Below are positions 27,226-35,093 of a DNA stretch of 64,000 nt, piece by piece. Source of the stretch: Ancrocorticia sp052089425 (GTDB lineage: Bacteria > Actinomycetota > Actinomycetes > Actinomycetales > Actinomycetaceae); the NCBI RefSeq assembly GCF_052089425.1, contig NZ_JBQCZW010000013.1:1-64000 (forward strand), read 5' to 3'. The notes below the pieces were generated by a model. That model had not been told where the DNA came from. It saw nothing but the letters and a program-made list of their open reading frames with translations, and made no database searches. The translations under genes were made by a program, and so were the position numbers. Position 1 is the stretch's first letter; each line of letters begins with the position of its first letter.

Positions 27226-28125
27226 ATGGAGGATGAAAGATCGGGACTTCTGAGCCCGACCGATATCCGCGCATTAGCCGCAGAACTTCATAAGCGCCCA
27301 ACGAAAACTCTTGGGCAGAACTTTGTTCACGATGCCGGTACCGTGCGCCGAATTGTGCGCGAGGCGGGCGTGCAGCCCGATGATTCGGTTCTAGAGATTG
27401 GCCCGGGTCTAGGCTCACTCACGCTCGCCCTTCTTGAAACTGGCGCCGCAGTTTCTGCCGTGGAAATCGATCCCGTCTTGGCTGGGGCCCTTCCTGCCAC
27501 AATTGCCGCACACATGCCAGAAGCAGGAGACCGCTTCGCCGTTCAGCTCATGGACGCAATGGATGTATCGGGGCCGGAGAGTTTGGCCACGCCGTCGTCG
27601 TCCCAAAAAACCACGTTGGAACCGGACATTCTTGTAGCAAACTTGCCCTACAACGTAGCCGTGCCTATCTTGCTGACGCTGCTGGAGCGGCTGCCCGGCC
27701 TGAAACGCGCGCTGGTGATGGTTCAAGCCGAAGTGGCGGACAGGCTGGCGGCGGGGCCGGGATCGCGTATCTACGGCGTGCCCTCGCTCAAAGCGGCGTG
27801 GTATGCGGACGTGACGCGCGGATCCAAGGTGGCGCGAACCGTGTTCTGGCCGGTCCCCAACGTTGATTCGGCGCTCGTATCCTTTGTGCGCCGTCCCCTT
27901 CGAACCTCAACGCCGCGAGAGACTGTTTTTGCCGTGATTGACGCGGCTTTTGCTCAGCGGCGTAAGACTCTGCGTGCGGCACTCAGCACGTGGGCGGGAT
28001 CCGGCGCACAGGCAGAAGCGATCCTTCGGGCCGCGAACGTCTCTCCTCAGGCGCGCGGCGAACAGCTGACAATTGAGGACTTCATCGCTATCGCAGACGC
28101 GGGCCGGAACTTCACCGCGAGTTAA
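27226..28125 (+). CDS. rsmA: 16S rRNA (adenine1518/1519-N6)-dimethyltransferase
   Basis: KsgA/RsmA, dimethylating two adenines near the 3' end of 16S rRNA. 299 residues: KTLGQNFVHD substrate loop, SAM site VLEIGPGLGSLT, acidic VEIDPVL, and catalytic NLPYNVAVPIL. A short Ser/Thr/Lys insert (PSSSQKTTLEP) precedes the catalytic motif and is encoded by a copy of the dispersed GTC-triplet DNA motif. The ATG directly abuts the upstream stop codon, indicating translational coupling. Confidence 0.95.
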   Translation: MEDERSGLLSPTDIRALAAELHKRPTKTLGQNFVHDAGTVRRIVREAGVQPDDSVLEIGPGLGSLTLALLETGAAVSAVEIDPVLAGALPATIAAHMPEAGDRFAVQLMDAMDVSGPESLATPSSSQKTTLEPDILVANLPYNVAVPILLTLLERLPGLKRALVMVQAEVADRLAAGPGSRIYGVPSLKAAWYADVTRGSKVARTVFWPVPNVDSALVSFVRRPLRTSTPRETVFAVIDAAFAQRRKTLRAALSTWAGSGAQAEAILRAANVSPQARGEQLTIEDFIAIADAGRNFTAS

Positions 28126-28186
28126 GCGGTGCCGGACTAGGCTTAGCAGTGACTCGTGCGCCCAGCACGCGATGAAGAGAGGTCAC

Positions 28187-29073
28187 ATGGATCAGGCGAT
28201 GCACCACCACTGGCTGGTGGCTGAGCGCCGGATCGACGTAGCCCTTGGCGGATTGGCGGCCTGTGGCCTGTGGATGACCCTGCTTCCTGTGCTGGTTTTC
28301 CTGCGGCATGGGGATTGGAGTGCGCTGCACTCCATGGCGGTTGTTGCCGCTATCCCCGTTGCGGTGATTTGCGCTGGTTTGCTGGCGGCCTCGCTGCGTG
28401 TTGCTCGCGCCATTGAGGAACGCGATCAGGACGAGCTGGCGCGATGGCGTACAACCCTCGTGGCACCCGTGGAACCCGATCTTCTTCAGGCGCGCCTGCG
28501 CCGCGTTCACTACCTCATGCTGGCTGTGATCGTGGTGGCCATGGGGGTGCTGGCCATCGTGGCCGGTATGCGCCTGGGCGCCCTAGGTGACGCGGCAGAA
28601 ATTGGATTTGTCCGTGGAATTGTGTTGATCGCCATGGGGATTGGGCTGGCGGTGGCCACGCTGATGCTTCCGGTGAGTCCGCGCGCGCAATTGCGCTTTC
28701 TCGTGATCGTGAGCTGGCCGGTGCCCGTGGGGGCAGTGCTCTGTGCGCTGGCCCTAATGTTCAATAGCGATGCAATCTCTGCGGCCGTCTCCTTAACCGC
28801 CATGGCCAGCTTCGTGTTTGTTATTGCCGGAATCATCGTCATGCTCATTGCGATTACCGCCATCGGGTTTTGGGTTGCATGGGTGGGACGCGTTTTCACC
28901 GGGCGCAGCCTGCTCATCAACGATGCTGCACGCGAGGTTCCCGAGATTTCGAGTCAACATGGCGTGGCCGAACCGGAGTTTGATGAGGTGGATGTGGAGA
29001 TCGTTGCCGATGCGCTCCTCATCGATCGGCAGCAAGTCTGGCTGGCTGGAACCGTGCTGCTCTTCACCGTTGG
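28187..29073 (+). CDS. Multi-pass membrane protein of unknown function, 3' end in gap
   Basis: I do not recognise this family. The visible 295 residues contain about seven hydrophobic segments, one cytoplasmic-like basic/acidic loop (RVARAIEERDQDELARW) and a hydrophilic stretch before a final helix entering the gap. ATG 28187 follows GAGAGG; TAGGCT at 28138-28143 is a likely -10 giving a short leader. It lies between rsmA and the ferrochelatase gene. Whether it ends in the gap is unknown. Confidence 0.7.
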
Positions 29074-29173
29074 NNNNNNNNNNNNNNNNNNNNNNNNNNN
29101 NNNNNNNNNNNNNNNNNNNNNNNNNNNNNNNNNNNNNNNNNNNNNNNNNNNNNNNNNNNNNNNNNNNNNNNNN
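29074..29173. other. Assembly gap (100 N)
   Basis: A placeholder of 100 N separates the membrane protein from the ferrochelatase region. The apparent 744-residue frame across it is an artefact of N having no stops. Confidence 0.97.
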
Positions 29174-29236
29174 GCGAGTAGTGGCGGCGCGGGCTCGTTT
29201 TCATCTTTGGCGGAGGTGAGCGATAAGGTGGAGGCT

Positions 29237-30307
29237 ATGACACAAGGCGCCTCAGATTCCTCAGCTCAACCGACGGCCGAACCCACGAGGGGCCCGAAAA
29301 TTGATACACGGCCAGCCGTGCTCATCGTGAATCTGGGTACTCCCGAAGCCCCGACTTCTACGAAGGTGCGTCCCTATCTTCGCGAGTTCCTGAGCGATCG
29401 TCGCGTGGTGGAAACGAACCCGGCACTGTGGCGTCCCATTCTCGAGGGGATTATTCTGCGGGTGCGGCCTAAGGCCTCGGCGGAAAAGTATGCCTCCATC
29501 TGGTACCCGGAAGGCTCGCCACTGATGCACTGGACAGTGCGTCAGGGCGAGGAGCTGGCCCAGCGGCTAGGCGCTGGTGTTGAGGTTCGTGTGGCCATGC
29601 GCTACGGCAAGCCCGGTGTTCAGAGTGAACTGACCCGCCTGTACAAGGACGGCTTTCGCAACGTCCTCGTGTTCCCGCTCTACCCGCAGTACGCGGCCTC
29701 GTCCGCCGGCACGGTCATTGATGAGGTGGCGCGCTGGACACTCGCGGCGCGCGACCAGCTTGAGATCCGGACGGTGCGCTCCTTCCCCGAGGCGCCGGCC
29801 TACATCGATGCTGTGGTGGGTGCGATCGAATCATCGTGGGAGGAAACGGGGCGGCCCGATTTCGCCGCAGGGGATAAGCTGATCACCAGCTTCCACGGGA
29901 TTCCGCGTGCTATGCATGATGCAGGTGATCCCTACCGCTACGAGTGCGAGGCTACGGCTGATCTTGTACGCCAGCGCCTTGGCCTTGCAGAAGGCCAATT
30001 GATGGTGACCTTCCAGTCCGTATTTGGCCCGTCCGAGTGGCTGAAGCCGGCCACCATCGACACGGTGGAGGAGCTGGGGGCTCACGGGACGCGGCGCGTG
30101 GATGTCATCTGCCCAGGGTTCATGGCCGATTGCCTAGAAACCCTTGAGGAGATCAACATCCTCAATCGCGAGACCTTCACTGGAGCCGGCGGGGCCGAGT
30201 TCCATTACGTCCCATGGGCCAACGATTCTGCGGGGCTCATCAATACCATCGAGGAGCAAGTGGTGAGCCGCTTGGGCGGGTGGCTTCTGGAAGATTCTGA
30301 GAATTAG
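29237..30307 (+). CDS. hemH: Ferrochelatase
   Basis: Inserts iron into a porphyrin in haem biosynthesis. 356 residues with LIVNLGTPEAPT, the MRYGKPGV segment, FPLYPQYAASS, the catalytic His in SFHGIP, FQSVFGPSEWLKPAT and CPGFMADCLETLEEI. These motifs look more like proteobacterial protoporphyrin ferrochelatases than typical actinobacterial coproporphyrin chelatases (CpfC), which is an impression to test by tree. ATG 29237 follows AAGGTGGAGG. No other haem genes are in the window. Its stop overlaps the convergent CDF gene by 4 nt. Confidence 0.92.
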   Translation: MTQGASDSSAQPTAEPTRGPKIDTRPAVLIVNLGTPEAPTSTKVRPYLREFLSDRRVVETNPALWRPILEGIILRVRPKASAEKYASIWYPEGSPLMHWTVRQGEELAQRLGAGVEVRVAMRYGKPGVQSELTRLYKDGFRNVLVFPLYPQYAASSAGTVIDEVARWTLAARDQLEIRTVRSFPEAPAYIDAVVGAIESSWEETGRPDFAAGDKLITSFHGIPRAMHDAGDPYRYECEATADLVRQRLGLAEGQLMVTFQSVFGPSEWLKPATIDTVEELGAHGTRRVDVICPGFMADCLETLEEINILNRETFTGAGGAEFHYVPWANDSAGLINTIEEQVVSRLGGWLLEDSEN

Positions 30308-31242
30308 TGCTTGGAGATCTCCGGTTCTTCGCTGGCAGTACGTGCGGTTTCGACCTGAATGGTTGAGTGCTGGATCGGCACGTCGAAGTGGTGCGCGACG
30401 CAGTCCTTCACGTTGGCAATAACTTCTTCTGCGTGACCATCAGTGAAGCATCCTTGTGAAATCACCACGTGTGCCGTGAGAGTGGGTAACCCAGTGGCAA
30501 CCGTGGTGGCGTGCAGATCGTGCACGTCCTCCACGTGCTCCAGCTCAAGAATATGGCTCCTCACCTGATCCAAATCCAAACCTGCTGGTGTGAAGTCCAT
30601 GAGGATGCGGAAGCTCTCGCGGATAAGTGTGATGGCGCGGGGGATGATGAGAGCGGCGATAAGAAGCGCCGCTATTGCGTCAGCAGCGTGGAAACCCGTC
30701 GTTTTGATGACAATGGCGGCAATGATTACTCCGAGCGAACCCAGCGCATCGTTGAGGACCTCCAAAAAAGCCGCCCGCATGTTCAGATTGGCGCCTCGGC
30801 TGCCAGCTAGCACGAGAATGCCAATCACGTTGGCGCTCAGCCCGATGATTCCGAAGATCAACATCTCACTGGAAGGAATGTCCGGCGGAGCGAACAGGCG
30901 TTGTATCCCCTCGATCGCGGCGTAGGTTCCCACACCGAGAAGGACGAGCGCCTGACCGAGTGCGGCAATTACCTCAACCCGGCGGAATCCCCACGTACGC
31001 TTCGACGTGCTGGGTTTGAGCATGAGTGTTGCTGCCACGAGAGCAATAGCGAGCCCCGAAGCGTCCACGATCGCGTGACCGGTATCTGTCAGAAGCGCCA
31101 AGCTGCCCGTGGTGAAAGCGCCGATGGCCTGCGCGATGGCGATTGTTGCGCTGACGGACAGAGCGATCCAGAGTTGCTTGCGATGATCTCCGGGTTGGCC
31201 TTCCGCCGCACTTTCTGCAATGTGGCTGTGGTTGTGTGCCAT
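30304..31242 (-). CDS. Cation diffusion facilitator (CDF) metal exporter
   Basis: CzcD/ZitB-type divalent metal (probably zinc) exporter. 312 residues: His-containing N-terminus (AHNHSH), six membrane helices with metal-site motifs LTDTGHAIVDASG (helix 2) and NDALGSLGV (helix 5), and a cytoplasmic C-terminal domain (HDLHATTVATGLPTLTAHVVI). ATG 31242 follows GGAAGGAGG, 2 nt after the ArsR stop, so the two genes form an operon with a metal-sensing repressor. Confidence 0.93.
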   Translation of the reverse strand: MAHNHSHIAESAAEGQPGDHRKQLWIALSVSATIAIAQAIGAFTTGSLALLTDTGHAIVDASGLAIALVAATLMLKPSTSKRTWGFRRVEVIAALGQALVLLGVGTYAAIEGIQRLFAPPDIPSSEMLIFGIIGLSANVIGILVLAGSRGANLNMRAAFLEVLNDALGSLGVIIAAIVIKTTGFHAADAIAALLIAALIIPRAITLIRESFRILMDFTPAGLDLDQVRSHILELEHVEDVHDLHATTVATGLPTLTAHVVISQGCFTDGHAEEVIANVKDCVAHHFDVPIQHSTIQVETARTASEEPEISKH

Positions 31243-31244
31243 TG

Positions 31245-31703
31245 TTACCTCCTTCCGTACGTTCGCGCCGATTCGGTGCGCCTCGTCGTGGTGCCGATTG
31301 TGCTGGCCGAGTCTGGAACACCGGATTCCACCTCGGCTCCAGATTCGTTGATGGGGTGCAGGTGTGGGCCGAGCCGTGCCGGCTTGCCGGTAGCCTCGAG
31401 AATTTTCTCGGTCGCGGAAATGAGGGAGCGAAGCAGATCCGCATCTGCGAGCGAGTACCACGTTGACCGTCCCTCAGTGCGTGCTGTCAGCAGTCCGCAT
31501 TCGGCTAAGTAGCTGACGTGTTTACTCACAGTGGATTGGGCGAGCCCCATGTGCTCGCGCAAGTCTCGCACACGGTGTTCGCCGGAGGCCAGATGCTCAA
31601 CGATGGCAAGGCGCGTGGGATCACCGAGTGTGTGGAAGAGGTGCGCGTACGCCTCTGTGGAGGGCGTATCGATGGGCTGCGCCCAATCCTGAATGATCGT
31701 CAT
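31245..31703 (-). CDS. ArsR/SmtB-family metal-responsive repressor
   Basis: 152-residue winged-helix repressor. The core HLFHTLGDPTRLAIVEHLASGEHRVRDLREHMGLAQSTVSKHVSYLAECGLL is a typical ArsR DNA-binding domain. The C-terminal 50 residues include HLHP, which could help bind metal. First gene of the arsR-cdf operon; expected to release DNA when zinc or a similar metal rises (family knowledge). ATG 31703 is preceded by TATCAT 6 nt upstream, a leaderless start. Confidence 0.92.
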   Translation of the reverse strand: MTIIQDWAQPIDTPSTEAYAHLFHTLGDPTRLAIVEHLASGEHRVRDLREHMGLAQSTVSKHVSYLAECGLLTARTEGRSTWYSLADADLLRSLISATEKILEATGKPARLGPHLHPINESGAEVESGVPDSASTIGTTTRRTESARTYGRR

Positions 31704-31784
31704 GCAGCGATGATATCGCTTTACGGCTATGTACGGAAGGTTGAGTTCGGTGAGCGAAGTCAAAGATCGCATTTCCTATACTGA

Positions 31785-31830
31785 ATGTAGTACTTATGCT
31801 ATCGTTTCAGATGTAGCATAAGTACTACAT
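31785..31830. promoter_or_regulatory. 17-bp perfect inverted repeat, probable ArsR operator
   Basis: ATGTAGTACTTATGCTA is repeated in inverted orientation after a 12-nt spacer. A further half-site (CTACTACATCTT) lies at 31845-31856. It lies in the 180-nt region between the divergent arsR and ABC-exporter genes, so one regulator could control both. Assignment to this ArsR is inference; the T-rich tail also resembles a hairpin terminator. Confidence 0.6.
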
Positions 31831-31883
31831 CTTTTGAGCACTCGACTACTACATCTTCCGAACTCCCAACCTAGGACGGCAAC

Positions 31884-32936
31884 ATGGCAGTCATTTCCGC
31901 CACGGGTATACGAAAGGCCTATGGGGCCAATCAGGTACTCGACGGGCTCGATCTAGAAATTCAACCCGGCGAAGCCGTGGCCCTACTCGGACCAAACGGC
32001 GCTGGTAAAACAACAACGATTGAGATCCTCCTTGGATTCGTCTCCCGCAATGCAGGTGACGTGAGCGTTTTGGGACAGGATCCGGCCCGCGGACAGGACG
32101 AAAGATGGCGTGCCAAGATTGGCATTGCCATTCAGGGCGGACAGGACCACCCGAAGTGGCGGGTTCGTGAGTTCTTGGAATGGGTGCGTGCCCATTACGA
32201 AGAATCCACACAGCTCCGCACGGTCGATGAGCTTGCCGAAACGTTTGGCCTCAACGATCATCTGGATAAGCCATTGCTCAACCTATCCGGCGGGCTTCGC
32301 CGTCGCCTCGATCTAGCAGCCGCCGTGATCAACAGGCCCGAACTGTTGGTTCTTGATGAGCCGACGACGGGGTTGGATCCGGCGGTGAAGAGGGCGGTGC
32401 ATGACGTCGTCGTCGATCAAATAGATAGCGGAACCTCCCTTCTCTTGGCAACTCACGATTTGGCCGAGGCCGATCGGATTGCGGACCGGATCGTCATTAT
32501 CAATGAGGGTGGCATCGTGGCCGAGGGATCCCCGAACTGGTTGCGCGCGCAGGTCGAAGGCAACGCGGAAGTGACGTGGCGGCAGGGCGGTGAGGCGCAC
32601 GTCCACGTGGCCGAGGCGCCGGAGGAATTCGTTCGCGAGATTCTGAATCAGGGTGGGGTAAGCGATCTGGAGGTGCGCCGGAGTTCACTGGAGGATGCCT
32701 ACCTCGCGCTGCTCGATCCCGAACATGCGGGGCCCGCCGTGTGGCGCGGGACGTCAGCCGTTGCGGGCACTGTGGCTGAATCCGGAAGCTACGTCGAATC
32801 TGAAGACGAAAACGAATCCGGAAGTCGCATCGAAACTGAAGTTGAAACCGAAAACGGGGCCGAGGCCGTACGCCAAGCCGAGGCCGTACGCCAGGCCGGA
32901 TCCGAACCCACGGAAACGATCGGAGGAACGCGATGA
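31884..32936 (+). CDS. ABC exporter ATP-binding protein (DrrA/CcmA type)
   Basis: 350 residues. Walker A GPNGAGKTTT, Q-loop region with QGGQDHPKW, signature LSGGLRRRL, Walker B LLVLDEPTTGLD, and H-loop THD. After about residue 270 the chain becomes a Glu/Ser/Thr-rich tail containing a short duplicated segment (EAVRQAEAVRQA). Its last 4 nt overlap the permease start. This three-gene unit (ATPase, permease, XRE regulator) resembles self-regulated drug or peptide exporters; substrate unknown. Confidence 0.9.
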   Translation: MAVISATGIRKAYGANQVLDGLDLEIQPGEAVALLGPNGAGKTTTIEILLGFVSRNAGDVSVLGQDPARGQDERWRAKIGIAIQGGQDHPKWRVREFLEWVRAHYEESTQLRTVDELAETFGLNDHLDKPLLNLSGGLRRRLDLAAAVINRPELLVLDEPTTGLDPAVKRAVHDVVVDQIDSGTSLLLATHDLAEADRIADRIVIINEGGIVAEGSPNWLRAQVEGNAEVTWRQGGEAHVHVAEAPEEFVREILNQGGVSDLEVRRSSLEDAYLALLDPEHAGPAVWRGTSAVAGTVAESGSYVESEDENESGSRIETEVETENGAEAVRQAEAVRQAGSEPTETIGGTR

Positions 32937-33778
32937 ACTCGCAAACGATACGCGCAGGAATGCGCCAGGCACGCGCGGATGGACGCGTCAGCTTCCTGAC
33001 GCCAGCATTTCTTGGCGTGGTAGTTTCGCCGCTTTTTCTGGTGATCGCGGTGAGGTTCTTCCTCTCAGATGCTGATTATGGTGGCGCGATCATGGAGGCC
33101 GGTAGCTGGGCAATCGCTGGGATGATTGGAGTGGTTGGCGCCCTTGCCGGGTTCAACGTGATGAGCGAAATGCAGACGGAGCGGACCGCTGGCACCCTGC
33201 TGCGGCTACGGATGATGCCCAATGGGACAGGTGCGTGGGTGCTGGGCAAACTCGTGGTCACGTTCGTGTACCTCATGGTTACCGGCGGGCTCACAATCCT
33301 GATTGCAATGGTGATGATTCCTGGCATACGTCCGGATTCAGTCTCTGCGTATATCTTGCTCTTTGGGTTGCTTGCTCTCTCGTACGTCGCGTTCTTCCCG
33401 ATCGGTGTGATTGCCGGAGCGCTCGTGCGTTCCACGTGGGGCTTTCTCATCAGTATGGGTGCATTCATGCTTCTGTATGCGGGTTCGGGAACCATGTTCC
33501 CACTGGAGTTTTATCCCGATTGGCTACAGTGGGTGATCGGAGTGACGCCGCTCTATTGGATGGCGCACCTTGGCCGGTGGACCCTTCTTCCCTCGGAGGC
33601 GGGGGCCGCGGAGCTAACCGGATCATTCGAGCCGCTTCTGGGAGTTGCTGTGATTGTGTTGTGGACGATTGTTGGATTTGCGCTAGTGTCGCGAGTTCTG
33701 CGTAGCGGCATGAGCCGCGAAACCGTTGGCAGCCTCATGGCCTCGCGCGAACGCGTGGCAACGAAGGGATACGCGTGA
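32933..33778 (+). CDS. ABC-2 type exporter permease
   Basis: 281 residues with six predicted membrane helices and the ABC-2 motif region ERTAGTLLRLRMMPNGTGAWVLGKL after helix 2. It partners the preceding ATPase (ATGA overlap) and overlaps the downstream regulator by 4 nt. Substrate is not predictable. Confidence 0.88.
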   Translation: MNSQTIRAGMRQARADGRVSFLTPAFLGVVVSPLFLVIAVRFFLSDADYGGAIMEAGSWAIAGMIGVVGALAGFNVMSEMQTERTAGTLLRLRMMPNGTGAWVLGKLVVTFVYLMVTGGLTILIAMVMIPGIRPDSVSAYILLFGLLALSYVAFFPIGVIAGALVRSTWGFLISMGAFMLLYAGSGTMFPLEFYPDWLQWVIGVTPLYWMAHLGRWTLLPSEAGAAELTGSFEPLLGVAVIVLWTIVGFALVSRVLRSGMSRETVGSLMASRERVATKGYA

Positions 33779-34008
33779 GTCCGCGCCACGAGGAGCCGGT
33801 ACGTAATCGCTTGGCCGTGCTCCGGGCCAGCCGCGGGATCACCCGGCGGCAGCTGGCCGATGCGCTTGGCATCCACTACCAGACCATGGGGTATCTGGAG
33901 CGCGGCGAATACGCGCCGTCGCTGCATCTGGCGCTCCGGATTGCCCGGTACTTCGAGGTCCCGGTTGAAGCCGTGTTTGGGTTGGATGAGTTTCCGCCGG
34001 TCGTGTGA
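33775..34008 (+). CDS. Small XRE-family HTH regulator
   Basis: 77 residues, essentially one HTH_3 domain: RNRLAVLRASRGITRRQLADALGIHYQTMGYLERGEYAPSLHLALRIARYFEVPVEAVF. Proteins of this size commonly sit with ABC-2 exporters and repress them. GTG start overlaps the permease stop. Confidence 0.9.
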   Translation: MSPRHEEPVRNRLAVLRASRGITRRQLADALGIHYQTMGYLERGEYAPSLHLALRIARYFEVPVEAVFGLDEFPPVV

Positions 34009-34172
34009 GGGCTCCTGAGTCTGCGTGTGAGCGTAGGCGCACGCTGCGAGCGGTGGCGCACTGCAAACGGATGTGATGGCCGGAGGGTGTGATGGCTCCG
34101 TAAATCTCAATTGTGCCCCGTGCCGGAGGGTGAATCTTGGCACCCAGTTCGGCTCGGAGCCCTATTTCTTAC

Positions 34173-34178
34173 TACACT
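34173..34178 (+). promoter_or_regulatory. -10 box of leaderless ispE
   Basis: TACACT lies 6 nt before GTG 34185, favouring that start over the upstream TTG 34137. Confidence 0.6.
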
Positions 34179-34184
34179 CGATCT

Positions 34185-35093
34185 GTGCACAAAGTCTTTG
34201 CTTCCGCTCCCGGTAAGGTGAACCTCGCATTACGCGTGGGACCGCCACGAACCGATGGCTTTCATCCGCTCGATACGATTTTCGAGGCGGTGGATGTGTA
34301 TGAGTCAGTATCAGCCACCTACGCTCCCTCCGAGATCACCGTGAGCGTGCGCGGAGCAACGCAGGAACTTCCAACGGATGAGCAAAATCTCGCGGTCAAG
34401 GCCGCCCTGGTTCTCCGTGAGCGCTTTGGCGGCACAGCGGGCGCCCATCTCGATCTGGAGAAGCGGATTCCGGTGGCCGGTGGTATGGCCGGCGGCTCCG
34501 CGGATGCGGCGGCAACGCTCGTTGCCTGCAATGAACTCTGGGAGTGCGAGGCCAGCCAGAGCGATCTGTTGGAGATTGCGGGCCAGCTGGGATCGGACGT
34601 GCCGTTTGCTCTGCTGGGCGGGCTGGCTCACGGGGTGGGGCGCGGGGAGCGGCTAGTTCCCATTAACGCGGATGCTCACCATTTCTGGGTCATGATCACC
34701 TCGCCCGAAGGCCTTTCCACACCCGCAGTATTCGCGGAGTTTGACCAGATCATGGGCTACACGAGGATCCCGGACACCCTTGTTCCGGACACACTAGACT
34801 TGCAGCGCGCACTCGCCGCCGGCGATTCAGCCGCCGCCATCTCACACATGATCAACGATCTGGAAGCCCCGGCCTTCTCCCTACGTCCGGACCTCCGCGA
34901 TCTCATGAAGTCCGTGGAGGGGCGGAGCGCAGGCCACATTCTTTCGGGTTCCGGCCCCACGATCGCCCTACTGTGCGATTCGCTCGGGGCCGCCGATTCG
35001 CTCGCCAATGCCCTGCGCACGGAGAACCCTGAACACGGGATCATCCGAGCAAATGGCCCTGTGGCCGGCGCCCGCGTGACGGAGGCTATCTGA
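34185..35093 (+). CDS. ispE: 4-diphosphocytidyl-2-C-methyl-D-erythritol kinase
   Basis: GHMP kinase of the non-mevalonate isoprenoid pathway. 302 residues beginning VHKVFASAPGKVNLAL, with RTDGFHPLDTIFEAVD, ATP loop PVAGGMAGGSADAAA, and C-terminal GHILSGSGPTIALL. In mycobacteria ispE follows rpfB-ksgA; here about 6 kb of other genes intervene. The stop overlaps or abuts the GTG of the ABC-F gene, suggesting coupling. Confidence 0.95.
   Translation: MHKVFASAPGKVNLALRVGPPRTDGFHPLDTIFEAVDVYESVSATYAPSEITVSVRGATQELPTDEQNLAVKAALVLRERFGGTAGAHLDLEKRIPVAGGMAGGSADAAATLVACNELWECEASQSDLLEIAGQLGSDVPFALLGGLAHGVGRGERLVPINADAHHFWVMITSPEGLSTPAVFAEFDQIMGYTRIPDTLVPDTLDLQRALAAGDSAAAISHMINDLEAPAFSLRPDLRDLMKSVEGRSAGHILSGSGPTIALLCDSLGAADSLANALRTENPEHGIIRANGPVAGARVTEAI

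Noticed and set aside
28073..30307. Membrane protein-ferrochelatase fusion
   Set aside because: The frame is continuous only through N. The ferrochelatase has its own ATG and ribosome-binding site at 29237.
31785..31830. Terminator for a plus-strand transcript
   Set aside because: No plus-strand gene ends upstream; the region lies between divergent promoters, so an operator is likelier.
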